Part shown: one piece after another, positions 9,271 through 15,291 of the stretch
Numbering within the stretch: the first letter of the stretch is position 1
Layout: each line of letters opens with the position of its first letter
Source of the DNA: Oscillospiraceae bacterium
GTDB lineage: Bacteria > Bacillota > Clostridia > Oscillospirales > Oscillospiraceae
Assembly (NCBI GenBank): GCA_902787755.1
Contig: CADAHL010000016.1
Span: 1 to 32,303 of the forward strand
Direction: 5' to 3'
DNA: 32,303 nt
Program-made: the position numbers and the translations under genes
Notes under the pieces: generated by a model
Databases searched by the model: none
What the model was told of the DNA's origin: nothing
The model's input: only the letters and a program-made list of their open reading frames with translations

Positions 9271-10509
9271 CTATCCGTTGAATCGAACGATCGAATCATT
9301 TTCCATGTCGAAGAGGATCGCCTGATAGGTCCGCAGGGCCATCAGCTCCTCCGGACGGACCCGCTGCGCATCCGTATCCAGCCGGGTGGTCACCCCTTCC
9401 CGCTCCTCATGGTGGAGGATATCGAAGAGGCTCCGGGACTCATCATAGGTCCGCTCGGTAATGAGACGCTCGAAGGTGCCGATAGTTCCGGACAATTCCG
9501 CGGCCCGCTGAGCGGTGGGCTGCTTGAACATGACCATCAGGTCCATCCCGGCGGCCAGATCGTTGAACCGGTCCCGCTCCGTCAGCCCCACCACGTCCTG
9601 GCCGCTGACCACCACGCGGAACTGGTCGCTGCCCCGGCCGATCATCTTCAGCAGCTCGCCCTCCAGGCTCAGGCCGTCCAGCACCAGCAGACAGGGCTTG
9701 CCGTAGCTGTAGCGGAGCTCCTGGGTCAGATAGGGCAGCATCAGCTCCCCGTAGCTCTCCCGGACCTCCATCACAAAGCAGGCGCCGTTTGCCCGGCCCA
9801 GCAGAGCGTTGATGCCGCCCGCGCCGTTTCCGGGTCTCCAGCCGCTCCTGCTCGCCTCGTCCGCCAGACGGAGGACCACCGTCCGCAGCAGCTGTCCGGC
9901 CTCCCGGCCGCCGCCGTCCCGGGTGCAGCCCATCTCCGCCCAGACCTGCAGGGCCATATCCTCGTCCCGGGGCGAAACCAGGCTGAGAATGTACTCCCGC
10001 AGCTGGTTTGCGCCGAAGATGCTGCACAGCCGGTACAGGCCGCTCAGGCAGGGCTCGGCGCCGGACATCCGCACCGCCTGCAGATAGGCCCGGACCACTG
10101 TGTCAAATTCCGCGGGAATGCTCATGCCCCGGCTCCGGGCCAGGGTCTCCAGAGTATCCACGATCTGGGTGTCGTTCATCCCCAGCAGGGGCTCCAGGAT
10201 TGGCGAGCGCTGATCCACCAGCCCCAGGGGAGCCTGCCGGCCCAGGCCGGCCGCTTCCCGCCAGCAGTCCCGGGCCAGCTCCGCCAGACCGGTGTTTCCG
10301 TTGTGCAGCACGATCACCGGGACCCAGCCGATGGTGGCGGTGAGCAGATAGCGCAGGGGCTCATAGCGCTCCCCGGGCGTACCGCCGGTAATGAGGATAT
10401 TCTTGGGAACCCTGCCGCTCCAGAAGAAGGAGTTCAGATCCGCCGGGCCGCCCCGGCAGGAGCAGACGTTGGCCTGGCCCCGGTTGTATCTGTCAAGTCT
10501 TCTATCCAC
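9271..10509 (-). CDS. VirD4/TraG-like protein with degenerate ATPase motifs
   Basis: A 412-residue protein that appears to be a diverged partner of the neighbouring coupling ATPase. Where a Walker A would stand it has ITGGTPGERYEP (about 40-51), which lacks the GK[ST] core. A Walker B-like CLLVLDGLSL keeps the aspartate but not the following glutamate. The end, with MFKQPTAQRAAELSG and then QAILFDMENDSIV, resembles the closing part of TraD/TraM-recognition proteins. It is probably a structural, nucleotide-dead paralogue; this is inference from sequence. The GTG at 10509 is chosen because an AAGGTGGG ribosome binding site lies about 8 bases upstream and it overlaps the previous stop by 8 bases. 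A TTG at 10539 is the alternative start. Confidence 0.72.
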   Translation of the reverse strand: MDRRLDRYNRGQANVCSCRGGPADLNSFFWSGRVPKNILITGGTPGERYEPLRYLLTATIGWVPVIVLHNGNTGLAELARDCWREAAGLGRQAPLGLVDQRSPILEPLLGMNDTQIVDTLETLARSRGMSIPAEFDTVVRAYLQAVRMSGAEPCLSGLYRLCSIFGANQLREYILSLVSPRDEDMALQVWAEMGCTRDGGGREAGQLLRTVVLRLADEASRSGWRPGNGAGGINALLGRANGACFVMEVRESYGELMLPYLTQELRYSYGKPCLLVLDGLSLEGELLKMIGRGSDQFRVVVSGQDVVGLTERDRFNDLAAGMDLMVMFKQPTAQRAAELSGTIGTFERLITERTYDESRSLFDILHHEEREGVTTRLDTDAQRVRPEELMALRTYQAILFDMENDSIVRFNG

Positions 10510-11848
10510 GGTATTTGCCCACCTTCTCGTAATTATCAAACTGGAAGAGGAAGGGCTTCTCCTCGCCCAGGCCGATCACCGCCTGGCCCAGCCCCAGATT
10601 CATCTGATCCCACTCCTCCACGGTATTGCCGTCCCGCTCCCGGTGGAGGGGCTCGTTCAGATACCGGCTGGAGTAGACATAGGCCTGCAGGTTCTTTCCG
10701 AAGCGCCGCTCGATGTATTCCCGGGAGGAGCTGTCGTTGGTATGGAAGGCAAAGAGGCTGCCGAAGCCGGAGGCGATCACCGCCCCCTTCTCCCTGCCGT
10801 AGATATCGTACAGCTGGTCGATGCTCTGGATGCCCGCCACCACGCGCACGCCCTGGCCCCGGCCGAAGTTCAGCGCGTCGTCGATATGCTGCAGCTTGGG
10901 CAGGAGCTTGAACTCATCCGCCACCAGATAGACCAGGCAGTCCCGGTCCTCCCGGCCACGGCCCAGCGCCTCCTTCAGCGCCTGGTCCACCAGCAGCCGG
11001 TAGATCGGCGTCAGCGTCTCGCCCACGGACAGATCGTATTCCACGAAGATCTTCCGGGCCCCTTTCCCCCGGACCGCCCGGCGCATGGAAACTTCCCGGC
11101 CCGGCCGGCTGGAGGCGAACACACCAATAAAGTATTCGGAAATCATGCTGTTGAGCTCGCCGAACACGCCCAGGGCCTGGTTGGAGCTGCCATCGCCGAT
11201 GTAGCTGAGCAGGCTTCTGGTGTCCGGGTAGTTGGAGAAGATGCGCTCGTAGCTCTTGGGCCCATAGGCCTGCAGGGCCTCGGTGAGGCAGGCGTTGTTC
11301 AGCCGGGCCATCCATTGCTCCGGATGCCGCTGGGCCTGGCGCACGAAGTGCAGCAGGATCCCGGCGAACAGATCCCGGGCCGCGTTGCAGAAGAAGGGCT
11401 GGGTGCTGGAGCCCCGGTCGTGGAACAGGGCAGCCGAGAGCTCTCTGGCGTTCATCTTCACCGACTCCTCGTCCCAGCCGTCGGCCAGCAGCTCCTGAAA
11501 CAGGTTCCAGCTGTAGCTTTTCTGACGGAAGGCGCGGCTGTTGCCGATGACGATATCTCCCGGGCGGCCGAACTTCTCGTAGAACTCGCCCTTGGTGTCG
11601 AAGATAATGGCCACGTCCTGGGGCCGCATCGCCGCCTCCAGCTGTTCCAGGATGAACAGGAAGGTATTGGTCTTGCCGCAGCCGGACCCGCCCAGAAGCA
11701 GCAGATGCCGGGCGAAAACGTCCCGATCCACCGCAAACTCCCGTCCCCCGTCCAGGGTCTTGCCCGGAAAGCGCAGGAAGGGCTTCCCGGCCTTCGGCGC
11801 CGAGTTCTGCAGCACCCGGGAGCCGTAAATGATCTGTTCGTTCTGCAT
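10502..11848 (-). CDS. VirD4/TraG-like type IV coupling ATPase
   Basis: A 448-residue P-loop ATPase of the VirD4/TraG/TraD (type IV coupling protein) class, the enzymes that select DNA or protein substrates for type IV secretion. Evidence: Walker A GGSGCGKT (53-60), the family IIFDTKGEF motif (81-89), Walker B VYLVADEF (306-313, D311/E312), and the GIQSIDQLYDIYG sensor region (339-351). The usual N-terminal membrane helices are missing; the chain starts directly before the nucleotide-binding core, so it must be soluble or rely on a membrane partner. No VirB4, VirB6 or relaxase is in the window. It lies 12 bases after the HNH-like gene and overlaps its degenerate paralogue, all in one operon. 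Confidence 0.88.
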   Translation of the reverse strand: MQNEQIIYGSRVLQNSAPKAGKPFLRFPGKTLDGGREFAVDRDVFARHLLLLGGSGCGKTNTFLFILEQLEAAMRPQDVAIIFDTKGEFYEKFGRPGDIVIGNSRAFRQKSYSWNLFQELLADGWDEESVKMNARELSAALFHDRGSSTQPFFCNAARDLFAGILLHFVRQAQRHPEQWMARLNNACLTEALQAYGPKSYERIFSNYPDTRSLLSYIGDGSSNQALGVFGELNSMISEYFIGVFASSRPGREVSMRRAVRGKGARKIFVEYDLSVGETLTPIYRLLVDQALKEALGRGREDRDCLVYLVADEFKLLPKLQHIDDALNFGRGQGVRVVAGIQSIDQLYDIYGREKGAVIASGFGSLFAFHTNDSSSREYIERRFGKNLQAYVYSSRYLNEPLHRERDGNTVEEWDQMNLGLGQAVIGLGEEKPFLFQFDNYEKVGKYRG

Positions 11849-11860
11849 GCCGCTCTCTCC

Positions 11861-12901
11861 TTATTCCATCGACTCTCCGCCGCCGCTGCCGCTGTCCATG
11901 CCGCCGCTGCTGCCGCTGTCCATGCCGCCGCCGGAATCCTGCCCGGCGCTCTCGCCGGAGGACGCGGCGTCCCCCTCGTAGGAGGAACCCAGGTCCTCGC
12001 CTTCCCCGGAGGAGGTCTCCGCCCCCGCGGCGTCCCCCTCATAGCCGGCCGCCGGATCCTCGGTCACTTCGGTGCTCTCCCTCTCGGAAGCGTCCCCTTC
12101 GTAGTCCGCTGCCAGGTCTTCGGTCTCCACGGTACTCTCCGTCTCCGAAGCGTCCCCCTCGTAGTCGGACGCCAGATCCTCGGCCGCTTCGGTACTCTCC
12201 GCCTCCGAAGCATCCCCTTCGTAATCGGACGCCAGATCCTCGGTCTCTGTGGCACTCTCCGCCTCGGTCTCTCCGGCGGTCTCTTCCGTCTGGCTTTCGC
12301 CCGCTTCCGTCGTTTCCTCCCCGGTCTCTCCGGCAGCCTCCTCCGTCAGAGCTTCGCTCTTCTGAGAGCCGCTCCCGTACTCGTCGGACAGCTCGCTGCT
12401 GTTGGCGATCTCCTCGGAGTACTCGCTGTGGAAGTCATAGTCCACGTTGCGGTTCTTGACGTATTTGCCGTCGCTCTCCCGCTGGGAGTACAGGCCGATC
12501 TCGTCGTTGAGGTTTTTGGCGTAGGGATCGCTCAGCTCGTTTGCCTCCGGCGGCGTGGGGCCCTGATCCCCGAAGTCGCTCATCTCGCCGGTATTCGGAT
12601 CGTAGTAGCCGTTGGTCTCGTTGTGAAAATCCCCCCGGTGGGCTCCTTCAAAGTGCTCCTTTTCCGTGAGGAACTGAATGTTGTCCTTGTCTCCCGCGTA
12701 CTCCGGATGGGCGGTGGCGGACTTCATGTGCTGCCCCTCGTAGCCCTTGACCCGGCCGGTCTCCAGAAGCTCTTGCTGCTCCTGTGCAGACCAGTCCCGG
12801 GTGCCCCTGCCCTCCAGGACCAGCTGCTTTTCCCGGGCCCAGGCCTGGCGTACCGCCCGGCTGCGCTCCACTGTCAGCTGCTGTTTTTCCTCTTCTGTCA
12901 C
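11861..12901 (-). CDS. HNH-nuclease-like protein with acidic 20-residue repeat tail
   Basis: A 346-residue protein in two parts. The N-terminal about 110 residues resemble HNH/Endo VII-type nuclease domains of polymorphic toxins: basic helix RSRAVRQAWAREK, then GRGTRDWS, LLETGRVKGYEGQHMKSA, AHPEYAGDKDNIQFLT and EHFEGAHRGDFHN. His58, Asn74, His83 and His88 are candidate site residues; the usual HH pair reads Q57-H58. The rest is acidic and probably disordered, with YEGDA at 227, 247, 267, 287 and 308 and a Gly/Ser/Met end. The start is GTG at 12901, 3 bases after the SUKH stop, with GGAGG about 10 bases upstream. A secreted nuclease effector is inference. A toxin domain at the N-terminus with a recruitment-like tail at the C-terminus is the order seen in type IV effectors. 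Confidence 0.75.
   Translation of the reverse strand: MTEEEKQQLTVERSRAVRQAWAREKQLVLEGRGTRDWSAQEQQELLETGRVKGYEGQHMKSATAHPEYAGDKDNIQFLTEKEHFEGAHRGDFHNETNGYYDPNTGEMSDFGDQGPTPPEANELSDPYAKNLNDEIGLYSQRESDGKYVKNRNVDYDFHSEYSEEIANSSELSDEYGSGSQKSEALTEEAAGETGEETTEAGESQTEETAGETEAESATETEDLASDYEGDASEAESTEAAEDLASDYEGDASETESTVETEDLAADYEGDASERESTEVTEDPAAGYEGDAAGAETSSGEGEDLGSSYEGDAASSGESAGQDSGGGMDSGSSGGMDSGSGGGESME
11966..12241 (-). repeat. 60-bp coding tandem repeat (DYEGDA units)
   Basis: About 4.5 units of a 60-bp direct repeat encode EDLASDYEGDASE-type 20-residue blocks. The first four YEGDA cores are exactly 20 residues apart and the fifth is 21. DNA identity is high between the first three units and falls towards the end, as expected for a locally expanding coding repeat. 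Confidence 0.9.
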
Positions 12902-12904
12902 GGT

Positions 12905-13333
12905 TCAGTCCTCCATCTCCGCCACCAGCTGCCGCCCGATGGCGATCTCCTCGGTCAGCCAGGAAGCCAGGCTGTCCCAGCGCCGGAACTCGCAGTCCCG
13001 CTCATGGTCCCATTGGATCACCTGGCAGGGAGGCCGGAGCTTCAGGCAGATCAGATCCCCGAAATTTTCCTTGGCAATGACCATGGCGTCCGATGGCAGC
13101 CGAAACCGGGCCCGGTGCTCCGGATTGTTGGCCCATTTCAGATTCTGCTCCCCGGACAGGCCGTAGATCACCGTGCCGGGGACGTAGATCTCGCCGCCGT
13201 TGAAGCAGTCCAGCAGCTCCCGCAGCTGGGACGGGAGCCGGTCATAGGCCCCTGTTCTCTTCACAGGCGCGGCCAGGTCCATACAAGCCGCGTCCTTCTG
13301 CAGCTCCTCATATAGTTCCCGGATCGTCTTCAT
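12905..13333 (-). CDS. SUKH (SMI1/KNR4-like) immunity-type protein
   Basis: A 142-residue cytoplasmic protein of the SUKH superfamily, a common class of immunity protein to secreted nuclease toxins. Family marks in order: LPSQLRELLDCFNGGEIYVP (33-52), YGLSGEQ, DAMVIAKENFGDLICLKL (82-99), VIQWDHERD (105-113) and a final SLASWLTEEI helix. ATG 13333 is chosen as the start. The in-frame ATG at 13366 sits about 5 bases after the -10 box, at or before the expected transcript start, and has no ribosome binding site, while 13333 has AAGGGG about 9 bases upstream. It is the first gene of the operon, directly before the HNH-like gene, so it is the likely antitoxin of that pair. Most toxin-immunity pairs have the toxin first; here the order is reversed. 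Confidence 0.85.
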   Translation of the reverse strand: MKTIRELYEELQKDAACMDLAAPVKRTGAYDRLPSQLRELLDCFNGGEIYVPGTVIYGLSGEQNLKWANNPEHRARFRLPSDAMVIAKENFGDLICLKLRPPCQVIQWDHERDCEFRRWDSLASWLTEEIAIGRQLVAEMED

Positions 13334-13371
13334 GGGCGATATCCCCTTTTCTACACATTTTTCCATATTGG

Positions 13372-13400
13372 ATTATACGTTTTCCCTTTCGATCTGTCAA
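13372..13400 (-). promoter_or_regulatory. Perfect consensus sigma-A promoter of the seven-gene operon
   Basis: On the minus strand TTGACA (13395-13400), 17 bases and TATAAT (13372-13377) match the consensus at all twelve positions. Transcription should start near 13365, giving a leader of about 30 bases before the ATG at 13333. All seven genes from 13333 to 5973 are spaced 24 bases or less apart or overlap, with no internal terminator, so one transcript is expected. Confidence 0.9.
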
Positions 13401-13450
13401 TGTCTCCGCCGTGGCCGGAGTCCATCTTCTCCCCCTTTGATTCCGCAGTT

Positions 13451-13468
13451 ATTACCCCACAGGGTAAT
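13451..13468. promoter_or_regulatory. Operator-like dyad in the divergent gap
   Basis: A perfect 7-bp inverted repeat, ATTACCC-CACA-GGGTAAT, ends 6 bases before the -35 box of the plus-strand cassette and lies about 50 bases upstream of the -35 box of the opposing operon. Size and symmetry fit a dimeric HTH regulator such as the one encoded at 13881-14333. That assignment is inference. Confidence 0.55.
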
Positions 13469-13474
13469 TTTACC

Positions 13475-13503
13475 TTGACTTTTTACGCCTCGCGGTGTAT
13501 AAT
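13475..13503 (+). promoter_or_regulatory. Sigma-A promoter of the small-gene/regulator cassette
   Basis: TTGACT (13475-13480), a 17-base spacer and TATAAT (13498-13503) precede the first small gene at 13555, whose AAAAGGAGGT ribosome binding site is at 13537-13546. It is divergent from the seven-gene operon promoter, with -35 boxes about 75 bases apart. Confidence 0.85.
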
Positions 13504-13554
13504 ACCACTGAAATTACTTCCCGGGGGAATCCCGGGAAAAGGAGGTCGGACGAG

Positions 13555-13704
13555 ATGGAGATTCGATTCAATGAGCTGAGCGGAGAGTGGGAGGTGCTGG
13601 GTCCCAACAGTCCCCTGAAGGACGGGGAGCCGATGCCGCTGTTCACCGCGGACTCGCTGGAGGCGGCCACGGCTTACGCGCAGGAGGAAGAGGGCTGGAT
13701 CTGA
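13555..13704 (+). CDS. Small protein of 49 residues, unknown
   Basis: Not recognised. The product MEIRFNELSGEWEVLGPNSP onward is acidic and ends AYAQEEEGWI. The pattern of EWEV, then PLF, then SLEAATAYAQ suggests a small domain of two or three strands plus a helix. A very strong AAAAGGAGGT ribosome binding site 8 bases before the ATG and a near-consensus promoter support expression. It opens a four-gene plus-strand cassette divergent from the VirD4-like operon. The longer frame from 13495 is excluded because it begins inside the promoter. Confidence 0.75.
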   Translation: MEIRFNELSGEWEVLGPNSPLKDGEPMPLFTADSLEAATAYAQEEEGWI

Positions 13705-13734
13705 GGATCGGGGCCGCGGAAAGGAGAAGTGCGG

Positions 13735-13884
13735 ATGACGAAGTATGATATTGAGCGCATTAAGGCTGTGGCCTTTGACGTATTGAGCGCCACCGCCGCC
13801 AGTCGGGAGGAGCTGCCCCAGATGCTCAGCGCCATGGGGCTGCTGATCCAGGTGCTGGAGGCGGAGCAGGAGCGCCTCCCATGA
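13735..13884 (+). CDS. Small helical protein of 49 residues, unknown
   Basis: Not recognised. MTKYDIERIKAVAFDVLSAT onward is probably all helical, with REELPQMLSAMGLLIQVLEAEQ forming the second half. An AAAGGAG ribosome binding site lies about 8 bases before the ATG. Its TGA overlaps the ATG of the HTH regulator (ATGA), so the two are translationally coupled. It is 30 bases after the preceding small gene. Coding is supported by spacing and coupling only. Confidence 0.68.
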   Translation: MTKYDIERIKAVAFDVLSATAASREELPQMLSAMGLLIQVLEAEQERLP

Positions 13885-14333
13885 CCGGAGCCCCGCTGGA
13901 GGGCTGCCGATTCGGCCGTCTGACCGTACTGGGTCCGGGCAGAGAACAGGTGGATCTGGACAGCCGAAGACGAAGATACTGGCGTACCCGCTGTGACTGC
14001 GGGACGGAGGGCCTGGTTCTGGAGGAAAATCTTCTCTCGGGCCGCAGCCGGTCCTGCGGATGTCGCGGCTTCCGGGACCGGACCGGTACGGAGCCGGAGC
14101 TCCTGTCCCCAGACCTGGGGTCGGCGCTGCGCCTGGCCCGGAAAAAGGCCGGGATCAGCCAGCAGGCGCTGGCCAGATGCAGCGGTCTGAGCCGACAGAG
14201 CATCGTCAGCTACGAACAGGGGCGGGTCCTGCCCAGCCTCCCCTCTCTGCTGCGTCTGACCGAGGCCCTGCGCATCGGACCGGAGGAATACCTGGGAAAG
14301 GAGGCGCGTGAAGATGATTCAGATCCCCGATGA
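13881..14333 (+). CDS. Cys4 (CxC...CxC) domain fused to XRE-type HTH regulator
   Basis: A 150-residue DNA-binding protein. Residues 1-65 hold FGRLTVLGPG, then RYWRTRCDCGTEG and SGRSRSCGC, with C38, C40, C59 and C61 placed to bind one zinc; this module is common at the start of phage HNH/AP2 homing proteins. Residues about 78-140 are a helix-turn-helix of the XRE/HTH_3 type: LGSALRLARKKAGISQQALA, then GLSRQSIVSYEQGRVLPSL. The nuclease part usual after the Cys module is replaced by the HTH. It is probably the local repressor, acting on the dyad at 13451-13468 and so on both divergent promoters; this is inference. The start is fixed by ATGA overlap with the upstream small gene. Confidence 0.82.
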   Translation: MTGAPLEGCRFGRLTVLGPGREQVDLDSRRRRYWRTRCDCGTEGLVLEENLLSGRSRSCGCRGFRDRTGTEPELLSPDLGSALRLARKKAGISQQALARCSGLSRQSIVSYEQGRVLPSLPSLLRLTEALRIGPEEYLGKEAREDDSDPR

Positions 14334-14409
14334 CCCCATCATCCGTTCCATGGAGCGGACGGGATGGCCGCCCTGGATCCGGCCGGAGGGTTCGGAACCG
14401 GAGGAATGA
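14314..14409 (+). CDS. Small protein of 31 residues, unknown
   Basis: Not recognised by function. The product MIQIPDDPIIRSMERTGWPP plus 11 residues begins within the last 20 bases of the HTH gene in another frame, with an AAAGGAGG ribosome binding site about 9 bases upstream. The IPDDPIIRSMERTGWPPW pattern reminds me of small proteins on Firmicutes mobile elements, from memory only. It is the last gene before the terminator at 14501. Confidence 0.55.
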   Translation: MIQIPDDPIIRSMERTGWPPWIRPEGSEPEE

Positions 14410-14500
14410 TCCAATGACGAATTCCCGGGCCTCCGGTTCCCTTCCGCCCGATCCGGGGACATCCCCGCTTCCGTGACCCGGCGGACCTGCTGTTTTCCGG

Positions 14501-14543
14501 AAAGATCTCTGGGGGCCATCTGCGCCCGCAGAGATCTTTTTAT
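14501..14543 (+). terminator. Intrinsic terminator of the regulator cassette
   Basis: An 11-bp stem (14501-14511 with 14529-14539), partly extendable inside by GGGC/GCCC pairing, is followed by TTTATTT. It lies about 90 bases after the last small gene of the cassette. Confidence 0.8.
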
Positions 14544-14776
14544 TTACATATTCTTATTTATCCCTTGTTATGTTAACTATTTCGCGTCCCTTGCCCGCGT
14601 GATCGCTTCCGGCACCTCCCCCGCTCCGTACTCCGGCGCGAAACGATCCGGTTCCCGGCGCCTCAAATTTGTTTACATAATTCTGTTTTATCTTTTTTAT
14701 GTCTCCTATGTTTTTCTTTAACGTCTCTTCGGGATTCGATGTGGTTTACATAATTATATTTTCTCATAATTTATGT
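14543..14776. repeat. Three copies of a 31-32 bp TTTACATA...TTATGT element
   Basis: Copies at 14543-14573 (31 bp), 14672-14702 (31 bp) and 14745-14776 (32 bp) each start TTTACATA and end TTATGT with a T-rich core of 17-18 bases; in copies 2 and 3 the ends ACATAA/TTATGT are inverted repeats. The stretch 14410-14804 holds no gene that I can support and is strikingly AT-rich around the copies compared with its GC-rich surroundings. It could be a regulatory array for the following gene or the remains of a small element. Confidence 0.6.
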
Positions 14777-14804
14777 CTTCTTCTCATCTCCTTTCTGTCA
14801 GGAC

Positions 14805-14833
14805 TTGCGAAACCGGGAAAAAAGGCTTATGAT
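14805..14833 (+). promoter_or_regulatory. Sigma-A-like promoter of the moaE-lepB unit
   Basis: TTGCGA (14805-14810), 17 bases and TATGAT (14828-14833) lie 35 bases before the ATG at 14869. An AAAGGAGG ribosome binding site follows at about 14855-14862. Confidence 0.7.
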
Positions 14834-14868
14834 AGCAGCATCGTCAAAGTCGCAAAGGAGGCCTGACT

Positions 14869-15282
14869 ATGGATCAAAGCAGAACGGTCCCCTCTCTGGA
14901 TCAGTGGCTCCGGGAAGCCAAGGCGGAGGAGGATTCCGATCAGTGCGGAATGTATCTGTTCCACAACGGCGTGGTACGCCGCACCGCAAAAGCCCGTGTC
15001 CGGCGGGGAGAGGACGGCGCGCCCGACGTGACGGGGATGCTCTTCTCCTACGATGAAGCGAAGGTCGAGGCCGCCATCGCCCGGACCAGACAGATGCCGG
15101 GGATCTTCCACGTTCGGGTATGGCTCAATCAGGGGCGGCTCTCCCTGGGCGACGATATCATGCTGGTGCTCATCGGCGGCGATATCCGCCCCCATGTGGT
15201 GGACGCGCTGCAGAGCCTGGTGGGAACCATAAAAAACGAGTGCGTGGTGGAGCAGGAAGTTCCCGAGACGCGGAAAATGTGA
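14869..15282 (+). CDS. MoaE-like protein (molybdopterin synthase large-subunit family)
   Basis: A 137-residue protein resembling the MoaE family, whose classical members join with MoaD to put sulfur into precursor Z in molybdenum cofactor synthesis. Matching parts are VRVWLNQGRLSLGDDIMLVL (about 82-101), RPHVVDALQSLVGTIKNECV (107-126) and the final VEQE. The family end DxxKxxxPIWKKE keeps the first lysine (K122), but the WKK part is VEQ, so a second active-site lysine seems lost. No other molybdenum cofactor gene is in the window. It lies 9 bases before lepB and shares its promoter and terminator. It may be a variant with another role. Fold match likely, activity uncertain. Confidence 0.68.
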   Translation: MDQSRTVPSLDQWLREAKAEEDSDQCGMYLFHNGVVRRTAKARVRRGEDGAPDVTGMLFSYDEAKVEAAIARTRQMPGIFHVRVWLNQGRLSLGDDIMLVLIGGDIRPHVVDALQSLVGTIKNECVVEQEVPETRKM

Positions 15283-15291
15283 GGAAGCCCC

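Noticed and set aside
10391-13315. 974-residue plus-strand open frame
   Set aside because: Antisense of three operon genes; repeats such as LRLRSVPLVVGRQ are the reverse image of the acidic repeat tail.
13334-13366. Upstream ATG for the SUKH gene
   Set aside because: It lies about 5 bases after the -10 box, so it would be at or before the transcript start, and has no ribosome binding site.
14473-14721. 82-residue plus-strand open frame
   Set aside because: It spans the cassette terminator and the AT-rich repeat array, with no ribosome binding site; the hydrophobic translation comes from T-rich DNA.
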